A stretch of DNA of 64,000 nucleotides from Dipylidium caninum. Lineage: Eukaryota; Platyhelminthes; Cestoda; Cyclophyllidea; Dipylidiidae. The notes beneath the pieces were generated by a model. It was given only the letters and a program-made list of their open reading frames with translations, was not told the origin of the DNA and did no database searches. Of this stretch, positions 52,307 through 64,000 are shown one piece after another (the first letter of the stretch is position 1; every line of letters begins with the position of its first letter). Made by a program: the position numbers and the translations under genes. The DNA lies in the NCBI GenBank assembly GCA_017562135.1, contig QEYB01000999.1, positions 744,001 to 808,000 of the forward strand, read 5' to 3'.

Positions 52307-55300
52307 TTAAGATGGTTCTGCTGCCATCACGACAATCAGCGAAGAGAATTCGCATAGTTGGCGGATAAATGGAGCAGATGTGTTTGGGACGCCTATGACT
52401 ACATCGCCGTCATTCCCATCCACGCTGCTGTTGCTGTAGCGATGAGAAGACGGGCGCAGTGGAGAAGATGGGGGATTAAAAGTGGAGGCCTTGAGGCAGA
52501 AGGAGTTGACCTCATAGACGCCAGGAGAAGCAACGCGGGCACTGAGATCCAAACGGTGTGTTTGGCCGGCGTCCAGTGAGAACTGTTGCACGCATGCGCC
52601 GGCCCATAGCACACGTGGCAATCGCTGTGTCGCATTCTCCAGTGACGACCTCGAACTCCTAACAGAAGGCGTTCAGACGGACCGAAGAAAAGCGTCTTAA
52701 GTCAACATATTTAAGCAATCGACACATGTGGTCTTAAACTGCAGAACCCACGCCGCCAACGTAAACGTCAATCAACAGTTGCGGATAAGTCTCGCGGAGT
52801 GATGTCGCATCCGATTTAGCGTAGAGCCAAGGACATCTTCTCAGGGCTAACGATGACATGAGGAGCCAACACTCCTTGTAACTCCAAAAGACTCTTTTAC
52901 AACGACGCTGAAACCGTGTCAAAATAGTCTTGAAACTTAGAGCACAGCGTGTAAGTCAGGTTCACCTCTGCATAGGACGTGGAAAAGTAGAGAGCATACT
53001 GGAAAGAAACACTCACTTTCCGCTGTCTTCATTTGTTGATATGCGAGCAGTAAGAGGTGAAGAACTAGCATTGTAAATCTCTGCGGTTACGGGGATTGTG
53101 GCCATCGCGGAACTAAAGGTATCAAGGGAATAAATGCTTCAATTAGTTGCAGAATTTGCCTAAATGAAATCATGATGATTTTAGCAGAAGGCGACGACCA
53201 AAGAATACCGGGACTGCGCCCTTTTAAGCATTAAACGTGAATCAAGTTGGGGTACATGAAATGATATCCCTTCTGAGATACCACCAATGACGTCTTCCGT
53301 AAGAAATTTCTCGACCTGGGTTCGACGTAAAACGCGCTACTTAGTAGCGTGTATAATGAAACCTAGGTTGAATGAAGGAATAAACAAAAATCGTCCGTAT
53401 TAAGCAGATACGTTAATGAACACATTTAAACCAACCGCTTGAACTTTTGACATAACGGGTGGGACTATGAACAGACTTTTAGGGAAGCACCACCTTTGAA
53501 TCGTGGACATCAAGGTGAATGGGCAAAAGTCCCCTCCCCTGCCGAAGCTATGCGTGATTTTGGATGGATGATGAAGGCGCAGACGAAGTAGAGATGAAAG
53601 AGGCAACAACGAGGGAATGGATGCCAGCATTTGCGTTAAATCACTTCCCGATGGCTAAATCGAAACACTGAAGTAACAAGACCTCTCTCATAGATTGTAA
53701 AATGAGTTTCAGGCAAAAAACTTACAGATTGCAAAGCTCTAGGAGCGTGTGCATAGACAACACGAATATGACTTTGGCCAAGACGTTCACTATCGACAGC
53801 CGAATCCGTCTGACAAATAAGTCGCCGAAAGCGAGAAGGTAGAAGTTTTTAGGCTGCAAATCGGTTTCTGGAGCTGCGACTTTTGCGTTCTTGGAGAAAC
53901 CACAAAGTGAAAAGTCGGTAAATGGTAGGTTAAAGGCAAAAAGAGAAATTCGGAAAAACATGGTGGACTAAACAACGTTAACCCTTATCAGTTCTATGAT
54001 TTAATTCCTTTCACTCATCCCGTCTCCATATATTCAGACGATGTAAGCAATTTCTCAACACTCCAAGTCCTGCCAACACAGTTGAAAACAATTACCATTT
54101 AGAAATAATAAAAATAGCAATGCTGTCACTGCTTTCTAATCAAACAGAAGGGGAGACAACTACCTCATAAGTGGCCAACTGTGCAGCCTTTGAGGAAAGT
54201 TGGAAAAACTGAGCATGAGGCGGGGCAAAAGCATCAATTCCCTGCCATTCTGGATGTAGAATGATGCTAGAAGACGTTGCAGCTCCATCGTCCTCAATAA
54301 GAAGGGGTTTCCGACGTTTTGCTCGAATACAAAGAGTCACCTCCTGGTGTGAGCACACGAGGACACCGTCTTGATAGAATCGAAAACAGAATACATAATG
54401 GAAGTGGCATAACTGTTCAAGGGGGCCAGTGATTAAAGACCTTGATAAGTGGAACACAGTAGTAGGAGACTTATTTCATTGAGTTTTTTTGGTGCTTATT
54501 ACCTTATTAAAGTAGAAGAACACTTGAATGTGCAAAAAATTCATTAAATGCTTTGCTACCAGTGAAAATGTTGCCTCCCAATCAAATTGGCTGTCGAAGA
54601 AAAAGCCAATGGGAAATAGTATGGTAGAAAGTTTAAAATTATAATTTCCAAGGCAGGATTACTCGATAGGCATTTGCGAAATGTCAGTAACGTCACCTTT
54701 AGAGTTTGTCCCAACCGTCGGTGCCAGGAGTTCAATACTCCAGTTTGGATCAAAACAGACCAATTGGACCACGTTGAAGGAGTGCTGAAAATTGCATCAT
54801 TCAAGAACGCAACAAACCTACTTGATTTGAGATGTTTTTGCACCTCAAGGTGACAATTAAAGAATCAACCTTGGAACCCTGGGTTCTCGCGCATGTCGCG
54901 GCAAACTTAAGTGACGGGAGTATTTGCACGCGAGCCTCGTGTTGCAGGTAGCGCAACCTGTTTTACGATAAATAATCATTACTACTTATAAGATATCAAT
55001 ACACAGATTTTAGTGCACATACTCGAGGGGCTCGGAATCCGAAGTGTAGCCGAAAACCATGCTAATACGCCGAGCAGGAGAAGTCAGGGTCTGGGAGATC
55101 ATTGGGCCGTTATCTAACTGTAAATGATCGACTCGTTTTTGCGCCTTCGGTGCACGGATCCAAAAAGTCTCAGTAAGAGAATGGGAGGCCTCTAACGGGG
55201 TGGCAATCGGCAGAGACGTAACGACAGAAGGAAGTGTGTTGGAAAGAATAAAGAAACTAGGCCAAGATGTGGCAATATAAAGGCTTCCCAACGCCTTGTT

Positions 55301-58300
55301 TCCAGCATTCACAAAGGTTAGGCGTTGCTTGCAGATTTCACCCTCAAATAAACACTGAGGAAACCCCTCGAAGTAAACCTAAATCAGAAAGGTCAATAAG
55401 CAAGGCGTTAAAGAAGAAGCACATTCGGTACCTTCAGTAGCGGTTTAGCTGGTACCGCATTCCAATGGAAGCGAGAATCGGTCGCAGCCGAGGAAAAACG
55501 AACTTTCCCTTGGACAGTGGAAGCAATGCCCCCAGATATGAGAATATTCGTTGAGTGATTGGTAGAATTAAGGGGATCTCGGAGATCTTCGGCATCCGCT
55601 ATAGAAACGTCCAACTGTGGGGTAATACTAAGTAGTTCTAGGGATGAAGTGAAAGGTTGCGAGGACGGCGGTGTGGTGGGTGAAGGGACGTCCGAGACAA
55701 ATGTTTGACGTGAGGACGATACGTCGAGTTTGAAAGCAACACCTATTATCTGCAGATCAGCTAAGCATCGACGGGGTTGCAATCTCAATTCTATCTAAAG
55801 AAACGATTGGCAGAATTGGTTCGAAAAAAAGAGCCATATATTGAGGCAACTCAACTAGTCTTCGTAGGAATGGCTCAGCTCACAAAAAATTATTGAAAGA
55901 GCTTAACAAATCATTAACTAACCACTTTCTTATCACCGGGCAACATGTAAAACTCGTTGATCACTGATGTGTGGACAAAATTTCGGGCTTCACGCAGTCT
56001 TTCCAAATTTACGTCCTCATTAGAAAGGACTAAACCAGCTTCAGTGGACGAGTCAGAGATGAACGATGCCTGCCAAAGAAGGTGGACATCTGTCAAAACG
56101 AGAGGTATTTTCCAGGAGTTGTATAACGGTATCTGAACCGTCAGTTGTTCTGAAAACAATTAAAAAATCCTACTTAAATCGTGTTAGTAGGTACGTTTAA
56201 GTTTTGCCGAAAGCGATGGGCGGGATTGAAAATACATTTTCGCCCAATTGGGGCACAAAGTGAAATGAAGGCGGGAACTCACCACCAAGGGGAACGTCAC
56301 GCCATCGTGGCCGTTTATCTGTCTCGCGATCACACTTAAGTGGGTTTGCCATTACCACAAGATTGCAGCCACACGCATCGGTGGGCAACTTGCGATTTAC
56401 CCAGAGAGAGAGCAGAGCCTTCAACCGCCGGAACACTCCCTGCCGCGGTAGTGGATAAGAAGGACGACCGTAGAGGAAACGAATCAAATCCTCGCCAGGT
56501 CGTTTAATGTCATTCGCATCATCAGGTCGCCAAGCTGAAACGACCAAAGAGTTATCGGAACGCAGAACAACGTCAACAGCCCTACTTCCGTACTTTCTAC
56601 AAAATGAGTCTGCATTTGCATATTCCCCTTTAGCGCTACTTCAACGAATTCTTCGTTATACCGAAGATTTTATCAGATCGCCATGGGTGATCTCATCGCC
56701 GTTTTTTGTGCGCAACGTTAGCGCAGCTCTACGACAAGGGATAAGCAATAAGAGGGTGCAGAAACGCTGGGACCCCACCCGCGGTGTTAATCATCGACTG
56801 AAAGAGGGGCTCAACAAGAAGACTGGGAAAATAGGGCAAAGATATTCAGCATCGAATTTTTCAGTTAACGGCGACCCAAGTGAATTGCCAGCCGACCTTT
56901 AGCTCTCCGACACTCCACGAAAATCGAGTATGAATCAGGCTTGAGGAAGAGTAATTTCGCTCGGTATAGTAAACTCGGAATCTCCAGAGTTGGCGAATAA
57001 AGTTAGTAAAGTTATTAACAAGTCGTCCTCATGCAAAGCACAGCATACTTGGAGCTGAGAGAAAAGGAACCACGCGCTGTAAGAACAAGAACAGCATCTC
57101 CTCCTCTTAAAGCCGTTGAATGCGTACATGGACTTACTCTCGATAGACGAATCATCTGTAGCAAGCATCCAGGCCGGAATGTCGTCTGACGACACGAGAG
57201 AGGGAAGGACTTGGGTGGCGAAGCTTCGCGGAAGAGAGGATCGATGAACCGCGAAGATGCGTGCGTCCTCAGCATCGTCGTGTTCGTCGTCAGAGAAGGC
57301 GGTGCCGCGCGCCTCCACGGGGCTATCATCTATTTGTTGGAGAAAAAGATAAATGTACGCTGTCTTTTACGTCGTGGAGATTTGCGCAGACAAGACTGTA
57401 CGATGGGACAAGTTAATAAAATAGATAATCCCAATAAGTCCGCGTCTTAGATTGACGGCTCGGACTCCAATCGGTGTCGCCTATACCCGCGGAACCCGCT
57501 AACACTTTGCATTTACGCTCAAAATGTTCACTGCGAATCAGTGACTTAAGCGGTGCCCGATGAAATATCATCGCTACCGAATACGAAAGGAAATGCATAA
57601 TCAAAACCGACCGAAGGAAGACTTGTCGTTGGGGATGAGAGAATTAGGCGGGAGTCACAGCCACATTAATTGAAAATGATTCGTAAGAAATGAAAAGCAG
57701 CGAGGTTAAGTGGCCAAAGAAAGCCGTATAAGTCGCATGCAGCACAAAAGCAAGAAGTTTTGCAAATGTGTACGTACCGTCGGTTTTGCGGGTGGGCGCA
57801 CCCAACATCACTTTGATGCGATTTTTGTCACAAAGTGGAAGACTCAATTCTGGCCACTCGGCGCTCTGCTCACCGGAGGCATTTATCTACGAAGAAACAC
57901 ACGCTTTCACCGTAGAGATGCCAAGTCTATAGCCTTTAATGTCGTCTACTTTGGGAAGACCAGACAAACCTTATTTAGGATGTTAAGAAATTCCCGCAAA
58001 AATCGACTCTGTGCAGCCTCCAACTGAATACTAAATGGTGAAAGGGTGTGCCATAACGATGTGAGCGCCTCTTTGGGGTGCTCGAGCAGCAGCTGCTGAC
58101 GTGCGAGGTTCGCGTTGATGTGGTCAAGGGCGAGAGTCCAACTAGAGCGTGTGGGATTCTTCGAGGAGATAATCTCGTGGGCGAGAGAAAAGGAGTGGAC
58201 ACTGAGATAGGGCTGTAAAAAAAGTAAAAAGAAACATCAAAAAAAGAGCTCCAGAGCTTTGAGAATTGATGCGTTCATCAGCGGTTGATTTGTGGACAAA

Positions 58301-60712
58301 ACATCAGTCGATTGTACCCAAGCGGTGAAAAACAAAGCAGTTTTGCTAGTGCAAAAATGGAAATGGTAAAATCCAACCGGCATTTCAATAAAAAAGTTCA
58401 GTTGGCAAATTAGACAGAATAGAAGTTTCGAATTGACCAAAGGGAGGAAACAACATTTAAGGCCTTACCTGAAAATCACTTCTTATATGAAGTATGAAAT
58501 GTGGTTAAGAATCGAAAAAGTACGTTGTTTGCAAGGGATAAATAAAATAAATACTAAGAAAATATGGAGAGATAAACTTTCACCTGTTTGGCCCGTGCGA
58601 AGTGGACACCGGCAAGCGCCATTCGCATCGCGAATTGACGTAGATGGGGTCGTTTACCACGTAAACTGCAATACGCCGCCTGTTCTAACAGTAACCCCTC
58701 AGTCATAACTCCGTTCTGAAATAAATTAGAGAAAAGGAATAAGGGGCAAGCATGGGTGATTAGACACATTTGGGGAGGGAAAAGTGGGGTGTCGGCAGAT
58801 GAAAGAGATACATGTGAAGTGAATGTGTAATTGACAGAGAAGAGGTAGAAAGCATCAACTTACCACATCAGCAAACCGAATAAAACACATAGCCATTTCA
58901 GCAAATAAATCCCGAGATTTAAGGGCTTCCGTGTGTAGGAGAACAGCCCTCAAGGCGAGGTCATGGTTCCTAATAGTGAGGTAAAAATCATTTGCTGAAT
59001 AACGGTAAAACTTCCAACTGGAAAGAAAATAATCGGAAAGCCTCATAACAGTCACAGGTGTCACATCATTCTGACGGACAGGATAAATTTGCCCAGAACA
59101 CTAGCAGGCACCAATAATCCTGGCTTATTACCTCCATACATGCGACAAATCAGTTACCAAAAAGGGCTTCGTAGAAGAGATTCTTTTTAATTTAGCTACA
59201 ATAAAAACATACGGCTTACTTGCATTTTGTCACATAGGTAATAATGGCATCATCCATTTGATGGTGCGGATATTGGCGTTGACTCACAGTTCCTTGCAAA
59301 TACGTTGACATTGCAGACATCTCCTGAAATATCCAAATGACTCATTGCTTTTCCGAGGAAAAAGGTTATAATAAACTCATGAGGCTACCTGAGTGCCAGC
59401 ATAATGGACCCAAGCTGCTTTCTGTTTAAAATCCCGTTTCAGAACATCATAAATCTGATGTGCTGACTCATATTGTTGGAACAAGAATAGAAGATCGGCC
59501 AAACGCCTCATCTGTTGTTCTGGTGCATCATCAGGATAGACGGAAGTTGTACCAGCTCCACTGCTATCTCCATCAAGGAGATTAACATTAGAATCAGATT
59601 GGCTGCTAGAAAGAGAGGCAGTTTCACTACTAGCGTTCTGGGAGAAAAGCCGTCGAGTGACAGATAAGAATCCACGAGACTTGCGAAGTCGATGGGCGGC
59701 TTGATCATTCAGAGTCTTTATGGTTGACTCGGTCCACGGAACGAGGATTCGAGTCACAAAATCGTTTACAAAACTACGTATTTTATCATGATCCCGTTGA
59801 CACAAGCATTGGCCATGGGGTTGGATCAAGTGGTGATTTAAACCAGACTTATTCCCTTCACATTCGTTCAAGGTCCAACCATGGGGCAAGAGATGGCGGA
59901 TCCACATATCCCCAGCGTCCGAGAGGGAAGAATTTTGCGAAATGTCAAAATCCAGAAAGTAACAATTAACGTTACCATAAGCGGCAGAAATTGCCTGAAA
60001 AACTTTCCCACTACTAAATAATACAAATAAGCAGGGAAATAAAACAAATTACTCGATCGGCGACATCAAAATTGGGTCGTTGATTAACACAAAAAACTTG
60101 ACTATATTTGTTGGGTGAAACCATCGATGGGGTTGCATTTTCGCCAATTGGGCTTGTTGTTGAACAAGATTCGCGAATGCACGAAGTGGATCAGGATTAC
60201 GGGTACTGACCACGAATAAGCAAGCGATATAGCGCGTTAAAAATTCATGCTCATGACAACCCAAATTTAAAATGAATATATGGCGGCATGACTCATACCA
60301 TGGAGCCAAAACTAAAGGGAACTATTTTGCTGAACACATACCTGGGATGTCAAAATTCTCCCCATTGAGGTGAAATTGACTTGTGCTTGAGGAGAAAAGT
60401 GTGGGTTGAAAAACGTAATGTCGATCGGAAAAAGGATTGAATGGTGTACTGACATTGTGAAAACGAACATTGAGTTTTTTGACCAGGTGAGTAATATTAT
60501 TGCCATCTTTCATAAGAACTACATGTCGAAAATTTACTTTCAAGATCTGACTAACCGTCTTTCAACTGGGAAGAGAACGGTAGTAGCAACTCCGTGAAAG
60601 TAAGATTTGTAGGCGACAGGAAAAGCTCTACATCTTGTGTAGTAAGAACAGCAACTGTTGGAGAGAAAACAAAATGTACAAAAGATTCGCCGGATACGCT
60701 ACAATCCGTCAT
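52307..60712 (-). CDS. TRAPPC8: TRAPPC8 (Trs85): TRAPPIII complex subunit
   Basis: TRAPPC8 is the defining subunit of TRAPPIII, the Rab1 exchange complex acting in ER-Golgi traffic and autophagy. The gene covers 8.4 kb in about twenty exons on the minus strand. The start is ATG 60712 (MTDCSVSGESFVHFVFSPTV). An N-terminal block carries MKDGNNITHLVKKLNVRFHN. From 60311 comes APWYESCRHIF...HEHEFLTRYIACLF...WFHPTNIVKFFVLINDP, matching the family's TPWFES...HEFLNHYLACML...WFIPNTLKYYVLLHD. The 59907 block has DHDKIRSFVNDFVTRILVPW and QMRRLADLLFLFQQYESAH. Then come EMSAMSTYLQGTV (59325), LLLEQAAYCS (58700) and LTDVHLLWQASF (56090). The C-terminal part is a set of beta-rich Ig-like segments. The last exon gives DAGQTHRLDLSARVASPGVY and ends LIVVMAAEPS, like the family's terminal LIIISNV. 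Introns of 30 bases (60312-60341) and perhaps 28 bases (60551-60578) occur. Middle junctions were not all resolved. Confidence 0.94.
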
Positions 60713-62008
60713 CTTAAAGGTGATAGCCTGACTCCCAAGTACACACAAGCGCCCCCCCTATTTATTGGATGCAAAGCGACGATTGTATTGACCGCAAAAG
60801 TAAAATGGTCTTGTGAATATAGAAGTGATTCTGTGTTCATAATATAACTTACCAGGACACCTTTCGGAAGCGCACTTACTAAAACATAATGTTTTGATTG
60901 ACTTCGCACGCGAAAAATTTTTTTATTGTACACAATTTTTGCCTAACAACTTCGCCCTGCTGAAAATCTAATTTAGGCCAAATCTAACCGTCTGGTAGTG
61001 ATAAATACAAAACAACTGCCACTTTCCAAGTCTATTTCGTGAAGAAACTAACTTGAAGGCCTGCTCCCCTGACGAATTGTAAGTTTGCATCCAAACCCCG
61101 TGTCCATCCTTCCTCCTTCTAATCACGCACTTTTCGTGAGTGATTTCCTCGTCAATTACGCATGCATCCCAAGAATTCGGCAAAATGGTTTAATTAGAAT
61201 CCAAAAGGCTATGACAAACAAACCCGTCGCTACTAAACCAGTTAACCCCATTTCTACAAGATGATAACAACAACCGGTGTTTGAAATGAACCACAAAATG
61301 TCTACTTTAGTAATGTAAGTCAATAAGTGCTTAGTATCCAATTATTGAATTGAGTGTCGCACTTTTAATGAGTTAAAGGAAATAACCATTCAATTATTAT
61401 CAAAAAGAAGATCTACCAACTCGGCAGCGCTGAAATAACAGTAAGGTTTACACAAAGTATGCATAGAAAGAGTCAACTTTCGGAAAAGTTTTTACCACAT
61501 ACACTACGCTTACTCGGAGTGAACAGAAACTACAATGAACATAAAACTCATCATGTGGGTAGTCGGTTTTAACTCTTTTCTATTCGGTTTTGTAAGTTCC
61601 GTAAATGCGATTGCAGAAAAAAAATGGAGAAAAAGGAGCAAGAAAGCAATTGGTCCGCGTATTTTCTCCAATATTAATGACACAGTTTGTTGATTTAAGG
61701 CTAAAAAGAACTGTTACCCGTAAAATTTATTTTTTTTTTGGAAAAAAAAGCGGCCTATACGAAAAAAGAGGATATTCTAAAACCTCAATGACCGTCTATA
61801 CTAAAATTGATTTTAAATTCATTGTTTACATTAGCAATGATACAAGATTAGGTATACAATAAAGTTAACAGCGAATTAACCCGATCAAAAAGCTTATTAG
61901 ATGTGGTTAATCGGAGAGTCTCTGAAGTTTATAATCGGAGAAATCTGAAGTTACAGCAGTCATATATTAAGATCATAACAAATCACATAAAAGAACATTA
62001 AAATTAAA
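60713..62008. other. Intergenic region between CFAP298 and TRAPPC8
   Basis: AT-rich, 1.3 kb. Minus open frames at 61156-61341 (61 codons, one hydrophobic helix) and 60968-61183 (71 codons) overlap in different frames and cannot be joined convincingly. A small membrane-protein gene is possible but unsupported. A long A-run lies near 61618-61626 and a T-run near 61728-61740. Confidence 0.45.
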
Positions 62009-62979
62009 CTATCTGGGACCCCATTTAATATCTCCCAATCCATGGAATTGGCGTTTCAACTGGCCGGCCTCTGACCAAGCAGAATTCAAATAAGAGTCAT
62101 CATCGTTTTCTTCCAATTTCTTCAATTCTTCTTGTCTGCGATGATAAAACGCCATCAAAGCTCTTTGGTCGGCTTCGCTAATCACTGACTCACGAGCAGG
62201 AGCACCAGCACCGCGCTTTTGGATTTTTGCTATAATTTTTGTCTTTTCATTTCTCCCCACATAATCAGAAAGCAGCTTTCCCGGTAATAATTCCTTACCA
62301 GAGAACCAGAGTGCTGCCTCCTCAGGTAGAATAACTTCAGTCCCTGCCTATAACGATGTGAGAATAACACACGCTCTACTCACATGTGTGCCAGATAAAT
62401 CTTCCTCATTTTTAAGCTCCATTTGTATAGGATCATATGGTGGTAAACCCATTGGGTAGACAATTGTCACGGCACCACTGAGCATCATAAAAGCCTCGTT
62501 GACAAGCTCCTTCGTGAGCGCCTTGCCTTGTTCGACGAGTTCCTTTGAAAGTAAGGCTTTTGCAGAAGCGCCAGTTTTCGTGAGAACTTCAGCCATTTTC
62601 TCCATGGGCGCTACCGGATAGAGTAATTAACACCACATTACCCATTCCATTTCTTCGACCGAGTGTATCCTTGTTTTCCACGAATCCGCCGCTGGGGATA
62701 CATTTTTGACCCCATTCGTCTATCAGTTTTAGATCTTCAATTTGATCCTCTGTCAGTCCCTTACGGGGCTTACAATGAAAAACAGTTTACTTGCATATTT
62801 GGAGGGAGAGATACGCCATGTTCAGCCAGTTCTAGAAGATGGTCAGCAATGCGGAACACTTTTAATCGGAAATTATATATTTCGCAAGCTATCCCGATAA
62901 GTGTGCTAATTTCTGTAGAGGTAGAAACTTCGAGAATAAACTGAGGTTGATCACCCTTCTTAACAATTAGGCGAACCAT
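62009..62979 (-). CDS. CFAP298: CFAP298 (C21orf59/Kurly): dynein-arm assembly factor
   Basis: CFAP298 is a cytoplasmic protein needed for outer dynein arm assembly and cilia motility. I read four exons: 62979-62791, 62759-62642, 62610-62384 and 62347-62009. They give 290 aa, the same length as the human protein. The N-terminus MVRLIVKKGDQPQFILEVST forms a ubiquitin-like fold region. The conserved motifs AEHGVSLPPNMQ, DEWGQKCIPSGG, VTIVYPMGLPPYDPIQ and KNEEDLSGTH follow. The highly conserved C-terminal block reads KLLSDYVGRNEKTKIIAKIQ, GAPARE, YHRRQEELKKLEENDDDSYL and finally HGLGDIKWGPR. All three introns are tiny (31, 31 and 36 bases). Identity is high enough that no alternative family needs considering. 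It lies on the same strand as TRAPPC8, upstream of it. Confidence 0.98.
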
Positions 62980-64000
62980 TTATAAGGCAGGATATGATAT
63001 TTAGTGAGCAAAAGCAAAAGCCAAGCCAAAATGACAACAAGCACAAGTGAAGCGCCGAAAATTGCCCACTCACGGAGACGGGAATCCAAGGTGATCTATG
63101 AAAATTAGCGAAGTAACTAGCATAAAGTTTAACTGATACAGTAAAAGCACGCGGGCAGGCAACCATACATAACACGTATCTAAGCAAGTCCGCCTCATAT
63201 GAATCGTGACATACCTTCATCTAAATTGGAGGAAGGCCGTAATAGGTGGCCCATTGTTAACTCAGGGCGATTGGGCCGCTTTTCCGTATATCTGCGATTG
63301 ACGACTGTTAAGTAAAAGGTCTGCATTTTTTCTACCTAATTTACTCGATTACGGACATAGAAGGCAACAAGTGAGGCAAAATAGAGCAAAAAATTGAAAA
63401 AAGATGGTGCCTCTGGTAAACTCCAGTCACCTAATATGTATTACTTTCAAAAAATTAGTGACCAGAAAGCATTTGTCGTTCGTTCCACCGGGATTAAGAG
63501 TGATGTTGCTGACTGACAATAGTCGTCGTTTAATCATATATTGATACTAGTATGTTTTAGTATATTTACATATTTTGCAGCTGGGCTGTATTATGTCCAA
63601 ATTCCTAATTGTAGCTAGTTCACCATTGTTAAGTCACGATCATATTATGGGGATATATCACTTCTTTTGAAATCGTTCCTCGGGAATTCTCCTCATTCTC
63701 AAACTCGGTATTACTAATAGACCTCTGAAGCGTCATGTAAGATTATTCTAAAAAGTTTCTTTAAAAACTGAAAACCCCATTATGCTCTGTTGTTTTACCC
63801 TTCGCGTTATTATGCACTGGTTACTTATGATATTTTTTGGTTTGGCGTTTGAATCGAAGCATTTGCGATAGAGCTGGGCTACCTTTCACGGTTCTTATAA
63901 ACATGCTGACTCCTTTCAAGTAAACTATTTTCTACTGACGGTCCCTCACATCTCCGACCTTATTTGAACCTATTTTATCGCAAACCCTAACAGATATGAC
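62980..64000. other. 5' flank of CFAP298; no gene recognised
   Basis: About 1 kb of AT-rich DNA to the window edge. An 86-codon minus frame (62960-63220) overlaps the CFAP298 start in another frame and has a hydrophobic end but no family match. It presumably includes the CFAP298 promoter. Confidence 0.5.

Noticed and set aside
60968..61341. Possible small membrane-protein gene (two overlapping minus frames)
   Set aside because: The frames overlap out of phase, the second begins right after a stop without an ATG, and no splice join rescues them.

Overview
This is eukaryotic nuclear DNA, most likely from a parasitic flatworm (probably a cestode). The evidence is the gene structure. Nine conserved animal genes are each broken into many small exons. 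The introns fall into two classes: very short GT-AG introns of about 30-39 bases and ordinary introns of 0.1-1.4 kb. The proteins are divergent but clearly metazoan. No prokaryotic operons, phage genes, CRISPR arrays, rRNA or convincing tRNA genes are present. The species assignment is inference from intron size and protein style, not from a marker.

Layout. Bases 1-873 and 7428-8270 are two arms of a very similar, strongly strand-biased (C-rich, then G-rich) low-complexity repeat in inverted orientation, about 6.5 kb apart. The right-hand copy continues as G-rich simple-sequence DNA to about 9415. No gene is recognisable from 1 to 15034. From 15035 the window is gene-rich: ASPSCR1/TUG (+, 15035-21025), PIGU (-, 21832-24584), RABL3 (-, 27970-29209), a mucolipin/TRPML channel (+, about 31800-35141, N-terminal exon not found), a lebercilin-like LCA5 gene (+, 36402-41992), the PP2A catalytic subunit (-, 43468-46622), DNA polymerase eta (-, 47029-49554), an unrecognised possible zinc-finger protein (-, 50132-51437), TRAPPC8 (-, 52307-60712) and CFAP298 (-, 62009-62979). 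Genes are separated by about 0.4-3.4 kb.

How the genes relate. They do not form one pathway, but there are themes. Membrane traffic and organelles: TUG (UBX tether), TRAPPC8 (TRAPPIII), RABL3 (Rab-like GTPase), mucolipin (endolysosomal cation channel) and PIGU (ER GPI transamidase). Cilia: lebercilin and CFAP298. Signalling and genome maintenance: PP2A and Pol eta. RABL3 and mucolipin are divergently arranged, TUG/PIGU and LCA5/PP2A are convergent, and PP2A-POLH-orphan-TRAPPC8-CFAP298 form a five-gene same-strand run.

Exon boundaries were read by eye from GT/AG signals, reading-frame continuity and remembered family sequence. For TUG, lebercilin, PP2A, POLH and CFAP298 the summed exon lengths are divisible by three. 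Boundaries in PIGU, the 5' part of mucolipin and the middle of TRAPPC8 are only approximate.
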